Positions 8,386 through 17,197 of a stretch of DNA of 64,000 nucleotides are shown in pieces. Origin of the DNA: UBA1672 sp050633285 (GTDB lineage Bacteria > Pseudomonadota > Alphaproteobacteria > Micavibrionales > Micavibrionaceae); the NCBI GenBank assembly GCA_050633285.1, contig JBOEGG010000001.1, positions 310,001 to 374,000 on the forward strand. The letters run 5' to 3'. Each line of letters starts with the position of its first letter. The stretch's first letter is position 1. The position numbers were made by a program, and so were the translations under genes. Under the pieces are notes generated by a model, which was not told where the DNA came from, ran no database searches, and saw only the letters and a list, made by a program, of their open reading frames with translations.

Positions 8386-8922
8386 ATGACAATTGATAAA
8401 TTTGGATGGGCTATCCGCAAAGGGTTCAATGAGTTAAGTCAGGTTAGAAGCGTAAATGTAAATACAGGCGGCGCTATGGTCGCTTTTGTACCGTATTTTA
8501 AATTTGAACAAAACTCGGATAAAAGCATCAATGTTGGTGAGACATTTGGCTTTCGTGGTATTGCTGAATCAGAAATTGATGAGCATCGTGCGGTATATCA
8601 AAAAATTGGTGATGCATCTTATTTAGCAATGTTGGATCAAGCAGAACAAGCATTTGAGCTTGTACGTGTGCATGGTGCTGATAAAGCTAATGAAATGTTG
8701 AAAGAGCAAACAGAAGATTTCTATCAAACATATATTGCTGATGAGACCATAACACAGGAATTTAGACCTCTACAGATGGGAATTGATTATCGGGATAATA
8801 TGCAGGTTGAGCCTGAAGATGAGTTTATGCATAAGCGGAGTATGCAGCGTTTAAAAGAACAAATAGGTCAAACTAAAGAAATCCCGCATGACCATATTCG
8901 CCACATGTGGGATTTAGAGTGA
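8386..8922 (+). CDS. Hypothetical protein, 178 aa
   Basis: I do not recognise this family. The protein is soluble, acidic and has no signal peptide or membrane segment. The first 60 residues look beta-rich (INVGETFGFRGIAESEID), and the rest is predicted helical by eye. The start has GGGG TTAAGGA just upstream. It stands alone on the plus strand between coaE and aroE, ending 2 bp from the aroE stop, and uses codons like its neighbours. A real gene is likely from its length and ribosome-binding site. Confidence 0.7.
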   Translation: MTIDKFGWAIRKGFNELSQVRSVNVNTGGAMVAFVPYFKFEQNSDKSINVGETFGFRGIAESEIDEHRAVYQKIGDASYLAMLDQAEQAFELVRVHGADKANEMLKEQTEDFYQTYIADETITQEFRPLQMGIDYRDNMQVEPEDEFMHKRSMQRLKEQIGQTKEIPHDHIRHMWDLE

Positions 8923-8924
8923 GT

Positions 8925-9755
8925 TTAACTTAAGATGAGGTTTTCTATTGTTTTGTTAACCTCCGGCATGACACCATTCCACATCTCAAAACCTGGACGT
9001 GCTTGATGAAGCAGCATCCCAATGCCTGTAATAATTTGCATTTCGTGATTCTGCGCTTGTTGCAGAAGATCAGTATAAAGCGGTGCATAAACGATGTCTG
9101 TGACCAATGTTGTACGTGTTGCCAAAGACAGGTCTATATCAAGGGGTGGCTTACCACACATTCCAAGTGCCGTACTATTCACGATCAAATTTGTATTCTT
9201 ACACGCGGCGTTACACTCTTCCCAATCAACGACAGTGATTTTCTCAGGAGAGAGGCTTTTCAGAGTGTCTGCTTTTTCACGTGTACGGTTGGTTAGAATA
9301 ATTTCAGGAACACCTTCTTCAATTAAGGCGTAAATAATAGCATTCGCCGCGCCGCCCGCGCCAAGAACAAGCGCGCGCCCATTGTTAAAATGCCATTCTT
9401 TTTGAATATTTTCTTTGATATTCTGAATGAAGCCGTACGCGTCTGTGTTCGTACCATAAAGTTTTCCATTCTGAATAGTAACAGTATTCACTGCCCCTAT
9501 TTTCTGTGCAATATCACTAAGTTCATCACATAAATCCATGATCGCAACTTTATGCGGAACTGTCACGTTAAAGCCTGTATACCCATCATCAATTAATGCC
9601 TGTATGCCTGCCTTTAAATTATCCGGTGCGATATCAATGGCTTTATATTCACCGTGTAATCCGTAATGTGAAATCCAGTGATTATGAAGAAGGGGCGATT
9701 TACTATGTGCAATTGGATGCCCTATTACGGCTGTTTTTATGAAATCCGTAGTCAT
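8925..9755 (-). CDS. aroE: Shikimate dehydrogenase
   Basis: NADPH-dependent reduction of 3-dehydroshikimate in aromatic amino-acid synthesis. The substrate site is IAHSKSPLLHN (residues 15-25), with NVTVPHK (catalytic Lys near residue 69) and the TNTDAYGF motif. The glycine-rich nucleotide loop is LGAGGAANAI near residue 130. Length 276 aa is standard. Its ATG overlaps the maf stop by 4 bp. Confidence 0.95.
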   Translation of the reverse strand: MTTDFIKTAVIGHPIAHSKSPLLHNHWISHYGLHGEYKAIDIAPDNLKAGIQALIDDGYTGFNVTVPHKVAIMDLCDELSDIAQKIGAVNTVTIQNGKLYGTNTDAYGFIQNIKENIQKEWHFNNGRALVLGAGGAANAIIYALIEEGVPEIILTNRTREKADTLKSLSPEKITVVDWEECNAACKNTNLIVNSTALGMCGKPPLDIDLSLATRTTLVTDIVYAPLYTDLLQQAQNHEMQIITGIGMLLHQARPGFEMWNGVMPEVNKTIENLILS

Positions 9756-10354
9756 GGTTTAAATCCATATTCTGTTCTAAGGAACTCCAATAAAGGTAGG
9801 AGAGGCATGCCCATAATCGTAAAAACATCACCCTGTATAGAAGAAAATAGCCACGCTCCTGCACCCTCTATTTTATACGCACCAACACATGATGTAAGCG
9901 CGTCGGGATCGTGCTTCATATAATCATCTAAAAATGCATCACTAAAATTATGCATTGTAAGGTTTGCCTGCGCCGTATGCGTAAAGAGAATTTCATCACC
10001 CTTGGCGACACAGACGGAAGAAAAAAGCGTGTGCGCGTTGCCACGTAAACGCATAAGCTTGGCACGTGCATCATTTTGGCTCTTCGCTTTTGACAAGATT
10101 TCTTCATCAAATGAAAGTGTTTGATCCGAACCAATAACAAGGGCGCTTGAGTGTTGTTTTGATATGTGTAGGGCTTTACGGCGTGCTAGTTCCTCTGTAA
10201 TAAATGCGACAGTTTGTGTTTCTGCGCGCTGTTCTAAAATGGCATGTTCGTCAATATCTGCCGGAATTTTGTCAAAGGAAACACCAGCATTTAAAAGCAT
10301 AGATGATCGCGCGGCACTTCCCGAAGCAAGAATAAGGGAGGGAGGCGTAATCAT
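9752..10354 (-). CDS. maf: Maf-family nucleoside triphosphate pyrophosphatase
   Basis: Hydrolyses non-canonical or modified nucleoside triphosphates to monophosphates (house-cleaning). The 200-aa protein shows the family signature LASGSAARSSMLLNAGV at residues 8-24, VIGSDQTLSFD near residue 71, and the late GAYKIEGAGAWLFSSIQGD segment. It overlaps ppsR upstream and aroE downstream by 4 bp each, forming a tightly coupled ppsR-maf-aroE unit. The exact nucleotide preference cannot be read here. Confidence 0.93.
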   Translation of the reverse strand: MITPPSLILASGSAARSSMLLNAGVSFDKIPADIDEHAILEQRAETQTVAFITEELARRKALHISKQHSSALVIGSDQTLSFDEEILSKAKSQNDARAKLMRLRGNAHTLFSSVCVAKGDEILFTHTAQANLTMHNFSDAFLDDYMKHDPDALTSCVGAYKIEGAGAWLFSSIQGDVFTIMGMPLLPLLEFLRTEYGFKP

Positions 10355-11199
10355 TTCTTTGCTTCTTTCTCGCGCTTGTTTTGCAGGAGTGCCATAATTT
10401 CTGCGGCTGTCTCTTCAATAGAACGTTTCGTCACATCAATTACAGGCCATCCATGATCTGTGAATAAACGGCGTGCTTTACGCACTTCGTCTTCAATTTG
10501 TTCTTCATCCAGATAGGTATTTTCTGCAAAGGCTGCTGCTTCGTTTTTATCCGCGCGCAGGCGTGTATGACGCAATTGCTGTAAACGATTAGGCGCGGCG
10601 GTTAAACCGATATAGAGCGGCTTTTCGCTTGTAAAATAATTATCCGGAACGTCTACACCGGGGACAAGCGGTATATTTGCGGCCTTAATACCACGACGCG
10701 CAAGAAAAATACTGGTTGGTGTTTTAGATGTTCGAGACACGCCGACCAAAACAACATCTGCCTCTTTTACACCATCTATAGAACGCCCGTCATCAAAGCG
10801 CATTGCAAAATCAACGGCAGATACACGTTTGAAATAGGCATCATCCATGGTGTGTTGTAATCCCGGAACGCCTTTTGCGTGCATTCCGAGGTAGGATGAT
10901 AAGCTATGAATAATCGGATCAAGAACGGCAACACATGGTACGCCAAGCTCATCACAATGTTCACGTAAACGGGCACGCATTTTTTCATTCACAAATGTAA
11001 AAATAACAGGACCCGGATTATCAGAAATACGTTTGATAACACGTTCTAACTGACGTTCTGTACGGACAAGAGGCCAGAATTTTTGATTGGGGTCAACGTC
11101 TTCAAATTGTGCAAGTACTGCGCGTGATAACCCCAACAGAGTCGTTCCGGTTGCATCAGAAACAAGATGGATAAAGAATTTTCTCTTTTTCTTTCTCAT
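10351..11199 (-). CDS. ppsR: Pyruvate, phosphate dikinase regulatory protein (DUF299 kinase/pyrophosphorylase)
   Basis: Bifunctional ADP-dependent kinase and phosphorylase that inactivates and reactivates pyruvate phosphate dikinase or PEP synthase. Seen: FIHLVSDATGTTLLGLSRAV at the N-terminus and the P-loop-like GVSRTSKTPTSIFLARRGIK near residues 152-171. Length 282 aa matches the family. Position at the head of ppsR-maf-aroE is the common alphaproteobacterial arrangement. Whether the target is PPDK or PEP synthase is not decided by this window. Confidence 0.93.
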   Translation of the reverse strand: MRKKKRKFFIHLVSDATGTTLLGLSRAVLAQFEDVDPNQKFWPLVRTERQLERVIKRISDNPGPVIFTFVNEKMRARLREHCDELGVPCVAVLDPIIHSLSSYLGMHAKGVPGLQHTMDDAYFKRVSAVDFAMRFDDGRSIDGVKEADVVLVGVSRTSKTPTSIFLARRGIKAANIPLVPGVDVPDNYFTSEKPLYIGLTAAPNRLQQLRHTRLRADKNEAAAFAENTYLDEEQIEDEVRKARRLFTDHGWPVIDVTKRSIEETAAEIMALLQNKREKEAKK

Positions 11200-11225
11200 A
11201 GAATACCCAATCCAACCGGATGAAA

Positions 11226-11777
11226 TTAGTTCGTCTGACCTGCCGCCGCTGCTGCTTCGGCTTCTTCTTCCGCTTTGTGCGCTTCTTTCATCTCCGCTTT
11301 AAAACGTTCCATATACAATGCTTGGAAGTCAACGGGGTTTAGCAACAATGGAGGATATCCACCTTGTGATGTTAGAGTCGCCAAAATTTGACGTGCGAAC
11401 GGGAATGAATATTTAGGAATTTCAATCAAAAGCAATGGGTGGTGCTGATCTTCCGGTACAACATCGCCGATAGAAACAGTAACACCATAAATAATCTCAC
11501 CAATGAAAACAGACTTTCCATCACGTTCTGCAGTTGCAGAAATAGTCAATGCAACTTCATATAAATTTTTCATCTTATCATCTTCAATAAGACGGGCATC
11601 CATGCCGATATTTACATTCATTTCAGGCATTGTCTGTCCTGCACGTAAAGAGGCAGGTGCCTGCGGATTTTCAAAAGAAAGATCACGAATATATTGTGCG
11701 TGTATTGTCACTGGGAGGTCTAACGCCTGCAAAATTTCACTTGTTTGTTCTTCTACTTCTTTTCGTTCGTCACTCAT
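11226..11777 (-). CDS. secB: Protein-export chaperone SecB
   Basis: Tetrameric cytosolic chaperone that keeps preproteins unfolded for SecA. The 183-aa protein has YIRDLSFENPQAPASL, the LTISATAERDGKSVFIGEIIYG core and the PFARQILATLTSQGGYPPLLLNPVDF C-terminal part split across the substrate groove. The last 35 residues are Glu- then Ala-rich, longer than in E. coli. It is separated from ppsR by 26 bp on the same strand. Confidence 0.95.
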   Translation of the reverse strand: MSDERKEVEEQTSEILQALDLPVTIHAQYIRDLSFENPQAPASLRAGQTMPEMNVNIGMDARLIEDDKMKNLYEVALTISATAERDGKSVFIGEIIYGVTVSIGDVVPEDQHHPLLLIEIPKYSFPFARQILATLTSQGGYPPLLLNPVDFQALYMERFKAEMKEAHKAEEEAEAAAAAGQTN

Positions 11778-11842
11778 CGGTTAACCTTTTCTGTGTGTAC
11801 ATTTTTCACATGCCTACTGCTTAGCATGAAAGGGGTGCTGGC

Positions 11843-12313
11843 TCAAGGCTTCTCGCTATCCTCAAGCGTTTCATATTCTGCCTCGATCACATTGGGATCA
11901 TGTGGTTTCTGATATTGTCTATTATCATGAAAGTCTGTGTATTCGTTACGAAATCCGGCGCCTTGAAAATGTGTATGAGCAGAGAGTTTTTGCCGTAAAT
12001 AATTTCGTATTGCCGGGACAAGTAATGCAAAGCCGATAGCATCAGTAATGAAGCCTGGTGTAATCAGGGTCGCACCTGCCGCTACAATACATAATCCATC
12101 AAACAATTCCTTAGATGGTATCGCACCTTTATCCAGACTGGTGCGTGCAGATAGCATTGTATGAATACCTTGATGCTTCACGAGTATACCGCCTAATATC
12201 GCGGTAAATAGTGCCATTAAGAGAGCAGTGCCAAGGCCGATTTTATCACTGACACTCATGAAAACCATAATCTCTGACAACGGGATTAGGATAAAAAGAA
12301 TAAAAAATGGCAT
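11843..12313 (-). CDS. fxsA: FxsA family membrane protein
   Basis: 156-aa inner-membrane protein of the FxsA family (named from suppression of F-exclusion of phage T7 in E. coli). Two hydrophobic helices are at about residues 2-20 and 28-45. A re-entrant hydrophobic region follows at 72-100 with the family motif IVAAGATLITPGFITDAIGF. The C-terminal third is polar. It sits between secB and a divergently transcribed Tim44-domain gene, as in many alphaproteobacteria. Confidence 0.88.
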   Translation of the reverse strand: MPFFILFILIPLSEIMVFMSVSDKIGLGTALLMALFTAILGGILVKHQGIHTMLSARTSLDKGAIPSKELFDGLCIVAAGATLITPGFITDAIGFALLVPAIRNYLRQKLSAHTHFQGAGFRNEYTDFHDNRQYQKPHDPNVIEAEYETLEDSEKP

Positions 12314-12422
12314 ATAAACGCTCCTTCATATAGGCGAACACTATATCTATCACATCAAAAACTATGGTAAAATCTGTTTATTGCCTGTATGAATAAAAGT
12401 CAAAAATAAGGAAGGCCTTTCA

Positions 12423-13148
12423 GTGACTGCAGAACTAATGTTATACGCTTTGATCGCCGCCGGATTAATTTTCTGGTTACGCAACATCCTTGGGACTCGT
12501 GACGAAAGCGAGGGTGAAGGAAATGTACTTCATTTGGAATTAAATGCAGACGGGAAGATTGTCGGTGTTGGTGATGAAAGCGCGGATGGTGTATCCGATA
12601 AATCGACTTTGATCGAAGAGCTTGCCCAAAACTCAAAGGGCAGTATGTCCATCGCTGACAAAACGGCCGAGAATAATTTGCTTGAGATCGTCGGTAAGGA
12701 TAAAGATTTTGATATCTACATTTTCCTTCAAGCTGCGCAAGACGCATTTGTCTATATTGTTGAATCCTTTGCCGAGGGTGATCGTGAAACATTGGAGGAC
12801 TTGTTAAGTCCTGAGGTGTTCAATGCTTTCGATGGTGCAATCACTGCACGTGAAAAAGCAGGAGAAACAATGATCACAGAAATTCACTCTATTAAAAGGT
12901 CCGAAGTTGTCGAGGCGCGTCTTGATGGTAAAACGGCGCTTGTTACTGTGCGCTTTTGGGCAGATGAAACATCTGTGACAAAAGACGCAGAAGAAAACAT
13001 CCTGCACGGACATCCTGAGAAAACGACACAAATGCGCGATGTATGGACATTTGCGCGCGATTTGAAGTCACGCGATCCACGTTGGTTGGTTGTTGAGACA
13101 CGCGAAGATGGTGAAGGGGATAACGAGGTTATTCCAAATACCCATTAA
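12423..13148 (+). CDS. Tim44/TimA domain membrane-anchored protein
   Basis: The 241-aa protein has an N-terminal transmembrane helix (LMLYALIAAGLIFWL), a variable acidic linker, and a C-terminal Tim44-like domain from about residue 95. That domain contains FLQAAQDAFVYIVESFAEGD, LLSPEVFNAF and MRDVWTFARDLKSRDPRWLV. Bacterial Tim44-like proteins are peripheral inner-membrane proteins of uncertain role related to mitochondrial Tim44. The start codon is GTG with AGGAAGG 7 nt upstream. It is divergent from fxsA. Confidence 0.9.
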   Translation: MTAELMLYALIAAGLIFWLRNILGTRDESEGEGNVLHLELNADGKIVGVGDESADGVSDKSTLIEELAQNSKGSMSIADKTAENNLLEIVGKDKDFDIYIFLQAAQDAFVYIVESFAEGDRETLEDLLSPEVFNAFDGAITAREKAGETMITEIHSIKRSEVVEARLDGKTALVTVRFWADETSVTKDAEENILHGHPEKTTQMRDVWTFARDLKSRDPRWLVVETREDGEGDNEVIPNTH

Positions 13149-13150
13149 GC

Positions 13151-14038
13151 TTACAGATCAAGAGACTCTATATCTGTTTTGATATACGGGTTCTCAGGGT
13201 CGAGAGAAATTTCCTTATAATCCGTACATGTGTTAAGGGCATATAACAAAAAATCAACGCAGGAGTGACGCAAATCATTTGTCGCTCCTGATAAGCCCTC
13301 CTTCACGTTTTCTGCAAAATCTTCCATTCCCTCAGCAACGCCACCATGTTTTCTAAGCATATCTTGTGACAAGTATCCTGCGCCCCATAATGTGCTGCCT
13401 GCTATGATATAGGGATCAGTGCTCGTCGCTGCGCTTGTCCATAACGTTGCACACATAAGCATTTCAGGCTGTCTAAGTGCGTAATTGGCATTCTCTCTGA
13501 CGGATCGGTCGACTGCCAATAAAGTCGAGGCCGCATACCCCGCGACCAAAAGTTCGGGCGCTTCGGGATTGGAAAAGCTATAGACCAGTGCAGGCACGCC
13601 AATCCCTGTAACATCGAGACATTTATGAAGCGTGCTGTCGGGGCGCGTACTGAAAGAAAACCCGCGTGAGAAATTCGCGATACTTGTCCCAACCATAGCA
13701 CCAAAATTAAAAAAAGTTTCCGGCCGCGCAAAATCGATAATCCGCGCCGCATCCGCCGCCGCACACATCTTAATGCCACTTGCAGTGATTTGTGATCCGC
13801 CCTTACTCTCAAAAATAAGATCTAAAGAGCGGGGCGTAGGAACGGTTACATTCTGTTTTTTAATCTCGTTTACCGCACGTACAGAAGCACAGAGTATAGA
13901 CGTAGAAAAATTAATGCTGGCCGCGATAGGGCTTTGCTCTGCCACAACAATAGACCCTCCCGTGCTTAATAAAACTGCGGGGTCCGTGATCGTGTTCACA
14001 GCCACTTTTGAAAATGAGTGTAATTTGGTAGAGGCCAA
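13151..14038 (-). CDS. Hypothetical protein, about 295 aa, Ala/Ser-rich
   Basis: Not recognised. I place the start at a TTG codon with GAGGAG 7 nt upstream, so 26 codons of the longer open frame are excluded. No signal peptide or clear membrane helix is visible. The sequence is rich in small residues with repeated short Ala/Ser segments (LLVAGYAASTLLAVDRSV, MCATLWTSAATSTDPYIIAG), as in a soluble helical-repeat protein. It is divergent from mltA; the shared upstream region carries direct repeats and a palindrome. Confidence 0.65.
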   Translation of the reverse strand: MASTKLHSFSKVAVNTITDPAVLLSTGGSIVVAEQSPIAASINFSTSILCASVRAVNEIKKQNVTVPTPRSLDLIFESKGGSQITASGIKMCAAADAARIIDFARPETFFNFGAMVGTSIANFSRGFSFSTRPDSTLHKCLDVTGIGVPALVYSFSNPEAPELLVAGYAASTLLAVDRSVRENANYALRQPEMLMCATLWTSAATSTDPYIIAGSTLWGAGYLSQDMLRKHGGVAEGMEDFAENVKEGLSGATNDLRHSCVDFLLYALNTCTDYKEISLDPENPYIKTDIESLDL

Positions 14039-14053
14039 CGTCCAACTCCTCAA

Positions 14054-14126
14054 AACTCTGTTAGAGTTATGTGTATCATGCAAAGTTATTATGTCAAAAT
14101 TCCGAAATAAAACCAAATTCCGAAAT
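14054..14126. promoter_or_regulatory. Operator-like repeats between the 13.1-kb gene and mltA
   Basis: AACTCT-GTT-AGAGTT (14054-14068) is a perfect 6-bp inverted repeat lying just ahead of the GAGGAG of the minus-strand gene. Beyond it AAATTCCGAAAT occurs twice as a perfect 12-bp direct repeat (14097-14108 and 14115-14126), 18 bp centre to centre. A TTGACA reads on the minus strand between the two elements. The arrangement looks like paired regulator sites upstream of a -35; no regulator is identified. Confidence 0.4.
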
Positions 14127-14196
14127 TTAACGTCATTGCATTATGTGATACAGCTCCCTAAAATCAGAATTCATAAATGTTGGATATGCAGAAATC

Positions 14197-15426
14197 ATGC
14201 GCTTTTTTCTTCTCTTCTTATTACTGATTGTCACGGCTTGCGACGAAGCAGAGCAGCCCGCGCCACCTCCCGAAATCGAACAAGTAGAGGTTATTGAAAA
14301 AGATAAGCCACCAGAAACAGAAGAAGAGGTGAAGGAAAAACCACCCGAACTTATTCTGAGTAAGGTTAGCTTTTCTGACCTGCCTGACTGGGAAAAAGAT
14401 GATTTAAAAACATTTGCCTTGGCGTTTGATCGCTCCTGTTCCCGCATCGTAAAACGGCGCTCAGATTCACCTTTCGGGGTTTTAAAAGAGTCCGGTACGT
14501 ACAGTAAATGGCAGTCTGCGTGTAAAGCGTACATGGCAATAGATACACGTACATCCGAAACGCTTCGTATGTTCATAGAATCGCATTTTACACCTCATCA
14601 AGTGCGTGCGGATGAAGAACCCGTTGGTTTATTCACCGGGTATTACGAAGCCTCCCTCAAAGGATCGCGAAAAAGAAAAGCACCATATCTCTATCCCTTG
14701 CATAAACGCCCCGACGATTTGGTGATGGTACAGCTTGGTGATTTTAGGAAAGATTTAAAAGGCACACGTATCGCCGGGCGCGTGAAAAACGGTCGCTTAA
14801 AACCCTATGAAAAGCGCGAAGATATCGTTGCAGGAAAATGGCCGCACAATGATGAAGTACTGATCTGGGTAGATAGTGCCGTGGATGCTTTCTTTGTCCA
14901 GATACAGGGCTCTGGCCTTGTTCAGATGGATGATGGCTCAACAATGCGTATTGGGTATGCAGGACAAAACGGTCATCCATATTATGCGATCGGGCGTGAG
15001 CTTATAAAAATCGGTGCGCTGACAAAACAAAATGTATCCATGCAAAGCATCCGCGCTTGGTTAGAGAATAACCCATCCCGCGCGGATGAGATCATGAACA
15101 CGAATAAGTCCTATGTTTTCTTTCGTGAGATTAAGGGTGATGGCCCGCTGGGTGCGGAAGGGGTAGCATTGATAGGTGGTCGCTCTCTCGCGGTGGATCG
15201 TACGCTCATCTCATATGGCGTACCAATTTGGGTAGATATCGAAAAGCCGGTGGAAGAAGCAAATGCCATCCGTCGCCTGATGATCGCACAGGATACAGGC
15301 GGCGCAATCCGCGGGCCCGTACGTGGCGATGTGTTCTGGGGCTATGGCGATATAGCCGAGGAAATGGCAGGGAAAATGAAATCCAAAGGGCGTTATTGGG
15401 TTTTACTGCCAAAAGTCGCAAATTAA
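14197..15426 (+). CDS. mltA: Membrane-bound lytic murein transglycosylase A
   Basis: Cleaves peptidoglycan glycan strands with 1,6-anhydro ring formation at the outer membrane. N-terminus LLFLLLIVTACDEAEQ is a lipoprotein signal with lipobox ending at Cys15, followed by a Pro/Glu-rich linker. The MltA domain runs from FTGYYEASLKGS to about residue 290. The 3D (DPBB) domain follows with QDTGGAIRGPVRGDVFWG, which carries the catalytic aspartate. 409 aa. It follows Tim44 in the same genomic order as in other alphaproteobacteria, but the usual downstream Smr gene is absent. Confidence 0.93.
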   Translation: MRFFLLFLLLIVTACDEAEQPAPPPEIEQVEVIEKDKPPETEEEVKEKPPELILSKVSFSDLPDWEKDDLKTFALAFDRSCSRIVKRRSDSPFGVLKESGTYSKWQSACKAYMAIDTRTSETLRMFIESHFTPHQVRADEEPVGLFTGYYEASLKGSRKRKAPYLYPLHKRPDDLVMVQLGDFRKDLKGTRIAGRVKNGRLKPYEKREDIVAGKWPHNDEVLIWVDSAVDAFFVQIQGSGLVQMDDGSTMRIGYAGQNGHPYYAIGRELIKIGALTKQNVSMQSIRAWLENNPSRADEIMNTNKSYVFFREIKGDGPLGAEGVALIGGRSLAVDRTLISYGVPIWVDIEKPVEEANAIRRLMIAQDTGGAIRGPVRGDVFWGYGDIAEEMAGKMKSKGRYWVLLPKVAN

Positions 15427-15491
15427 CGATTTTGACAAATCTCCTTGATATACTGTAAGCTACGGAAAAAGCATAAAAACGAGCTTATTAG

Positions 15492-16616
15492 ATGGGTGAT
15501 AACGGAATAGATATTCCAACCACAGATGCATACGAGATCAACCTTGATGTTGATATCCATAATCCCCTCTTGGCGGAGAGCTTCAACGATGCCGTTTTCG
15601 GAACGATGGACAATGATACAGTAGAGCAGATGATTAAGGTGCTCGTGTCGCGCGATGGTCTGGAGGTAAGCTTTTCAGAAGATGAGAGAAGCTTCTCAAA
15701 TAGCATGACAAACGAGATTAATATTGGCCTTTATGGTGATATTGCAAGGTTTCTGGCCGTTACGCCTGATAATTTACCGCCTAGTATGCCTGAAAGTTTT
15801 ACAAACGAGCTGTACTTACATTTGGTTGCTCTACATGAAGCGGAGCATATGAGTCAACACTCGTACGATCTCCACCCCGAAAGTGGAGAAATCAATGTCA
15901 GCACAATAAAAAGTAATCTTGTTCTAAATGAAACTGAGATGAGTACAGTGGGGCGTGAACTACTGGAAGAAGCAGACTCCGATAATGCTGTTTTAGAGCA
16001 TTTGGATGATATGGGACAGGAAGATGCATCACAGTTCTGGTTGGATATGCGCATGGCCGCGTCATTCACACATAGGTTCGCCGGAAATACATATAAGATA
16101 TATGAACATGACACATCATCAATCTTAAGCCATTACAGAGAAACCGGTGATATTATTGACGTTGATCAGTTTGTTGAGCAAAAAGGTGAGCTCATGGCAA
16201 AAATTCAACGCGAAGTACTCGGCGCGGATATGAAGGAGCTTATGGCAGTCATGGCGGAATATCCGCAATTATCGACGGCTGAACTGCGTAAACTTAGTGA
16301 CGTTGCCACGAGTGGGCAGGAGCAAATCAATCTGACACCACAACGCTTGATGCATACGGTGAAGGGTCTGTTGGAAAGCGGAGAGCTCGACGGTTTACAA
16401 AAATGGGAAGCACAAAATTATTTGAAGGCAGTAGAACGCCTTGGTTATGAAGCTGATGCCAGCCCTGCGGCTAATTTTTCAATGGTTGATAAGGTTCGTG
16501 ACATCATGGAAAATGATATGGGTAAAACCCCACTAAACGCTACACCCGCAACAAATGATCCTGCCTCAGAAATTATAACACCCGCCCCTGTAGATGTAGA
16601 GACGTTCAAGTTATAA
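15492..16616 (+). CDS. Hypothetical protein with HExxH motif (putative zinc metallopeptidase)
   Basis: 374 aa, no signal peptide. Residues around 115-122 read LVALHEAEHMSQHS, a zincin-type HExxH (HEAEH) with a further histidine five residues on; RELLEEADSDNAVLEHLDD about 35 residues later could supply the third glutamate ligand. The first 110 residues are acidic. The C-terminus is Thr/Pro-rich and disordered. No family was recognised, so peptidase activity is inferred from the motif only. It stands alone after mltA. Confidence 0.65.
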   Translation: MGDNGIDIPTTDAYEINLDVDIHNPLLAESFNDAVFGTMDNDTVEQMIKVLVSRDGLEVSFSEDERSFSNSMTNEINIGLYGDIARFLAVTPDNLPPSMPESFTNELYLHLVALHEAEHMSQHSYDLHPESGEINVSTIKSNLVLNETEMSTVGRELLEEADSDNAVLEHLDDMGQEDASQFWLDMRMAASFTHRFAGNTYKIYEHDTSSILSHYRETGDIIDVDQFVEQKGELMAKIQREVLGADMKELMAVMAEYPQLSTAELRKLSDVATSGQEQINLTPQRLMHTVKGLLESGELDGLQKWEAQNYLKAVERLGYEADASPAANFSMVDKVRDIMENDMGKTPLNATPATNDPASEIITPAPVDVETFKL

Positions 16617-16720
16617 GGCGTTCGTAACACTTAGTACTTAATTAAGCCAAAAGGTAATGGGAAAATCACCACACTTCATGGGTTGATTTTTCACACCGTA
16701 TATCATAAAATAACAACCAA

Positions 16721-16889
16721 GGCGTTTAACAGCGTTGCTACAACCGGATACCACTCCCGTCAGGGTGGCTTTTTTATGCGATACTTGTATATTGCATAAG
16801 CCTTTTTTCTGTCGGGAGTGGGTGAATACAACACCCCTCTGGGGGAATAAACCTAACACGTGTTGTAGCGTGCTGTTAAACTCCCGACA
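16721..16889 (+). repeat. Nested inverted-repeat element, possible leader RNA of the XRE gene
   Basis: The 299-bp gap before the XRE gene is mostly structured DNA. GTTTAACAGC-(3 nt)-GCTACAAC at 16724-16744 recurs inverted at 16862-16880 with a 2-nt core. CCACTCCCG (16751-16759) pairs with CGGGAGTGG (16813-16821), but TGTCGGGAGT (16810-16819) can instead pair with ACTCCCGACA (16880-16889). TACAACAC (16827-16834) pairs with GTGTTGTA (16860-16867) around a CCCC/GGGG mini-hairpin. The alternatives are mutually exclusive, which would suit an attenuator, an sRNA or a MITE-like remnant. Confidence 0.5.
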
Positions 16890-16915
16890 CCAAAGGAAAA
16901 AAGGAGAAAACCATA

Positions 16916-17149
16916 ATGGCATGCCCACATGTTAAACAGCTTCGGCAAATTCGCCGCACAATCGGAAATAACATCCATACGATACGTACAACACGGAAAA
17001 TGAGTCTTAAGCGCTTATCCGCAGAAACAAAGATGTCTACACATACACTCGACCTGTTCGAAATAGGACGTGGAGAAATCACACTCGAAAGCATGAATAT
17101 TATTGCTCGTGCCCTAAAAACGGACACGCAAAACCTGATACGGGTATAA
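16916..17149 (+). CDS. Small XRE-family helix-turn-helix regulator
   Basis: 77 aa, essentially one Cro/C1-type HTH domain: IGNNIHTIRTTRKMSLKRLS, then the recognition region KMSTHTLDLFEIGRGEITLE, then MNIIARALKTDTQNLIRV. There is no effector or dimerisation domain. GGAG lies upstream of the ATG. It is preceded by the inverted-repeat element and followed by the end of the convergent PLP gene. Its target is unknown; autoregulation through the upstream repeats is a natural guess. Confidence 0.85.
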   Translation: MACPHVKQLRQIRRTIGNNIHTIRTTRKMSLKRLSAETKMSTHTLDLFEIGRGEITLESMNIIARALKTDTQNLIRV

Positions 17150-17197
17150 GATAGAGTGAGTGAAGGGCAGTGTGGGATATGCCCCTCATCCTCTTAA

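Noticed and set aside
16638..16928. 96-codon minus-strand frame across the inverted-repeat region
   Set aside because: It runs through the whole repeat structure, overlaps the start of the XRE gene, and has no recognised relatives or ribosome-binding site of note. The non-coding structure explains the region better.
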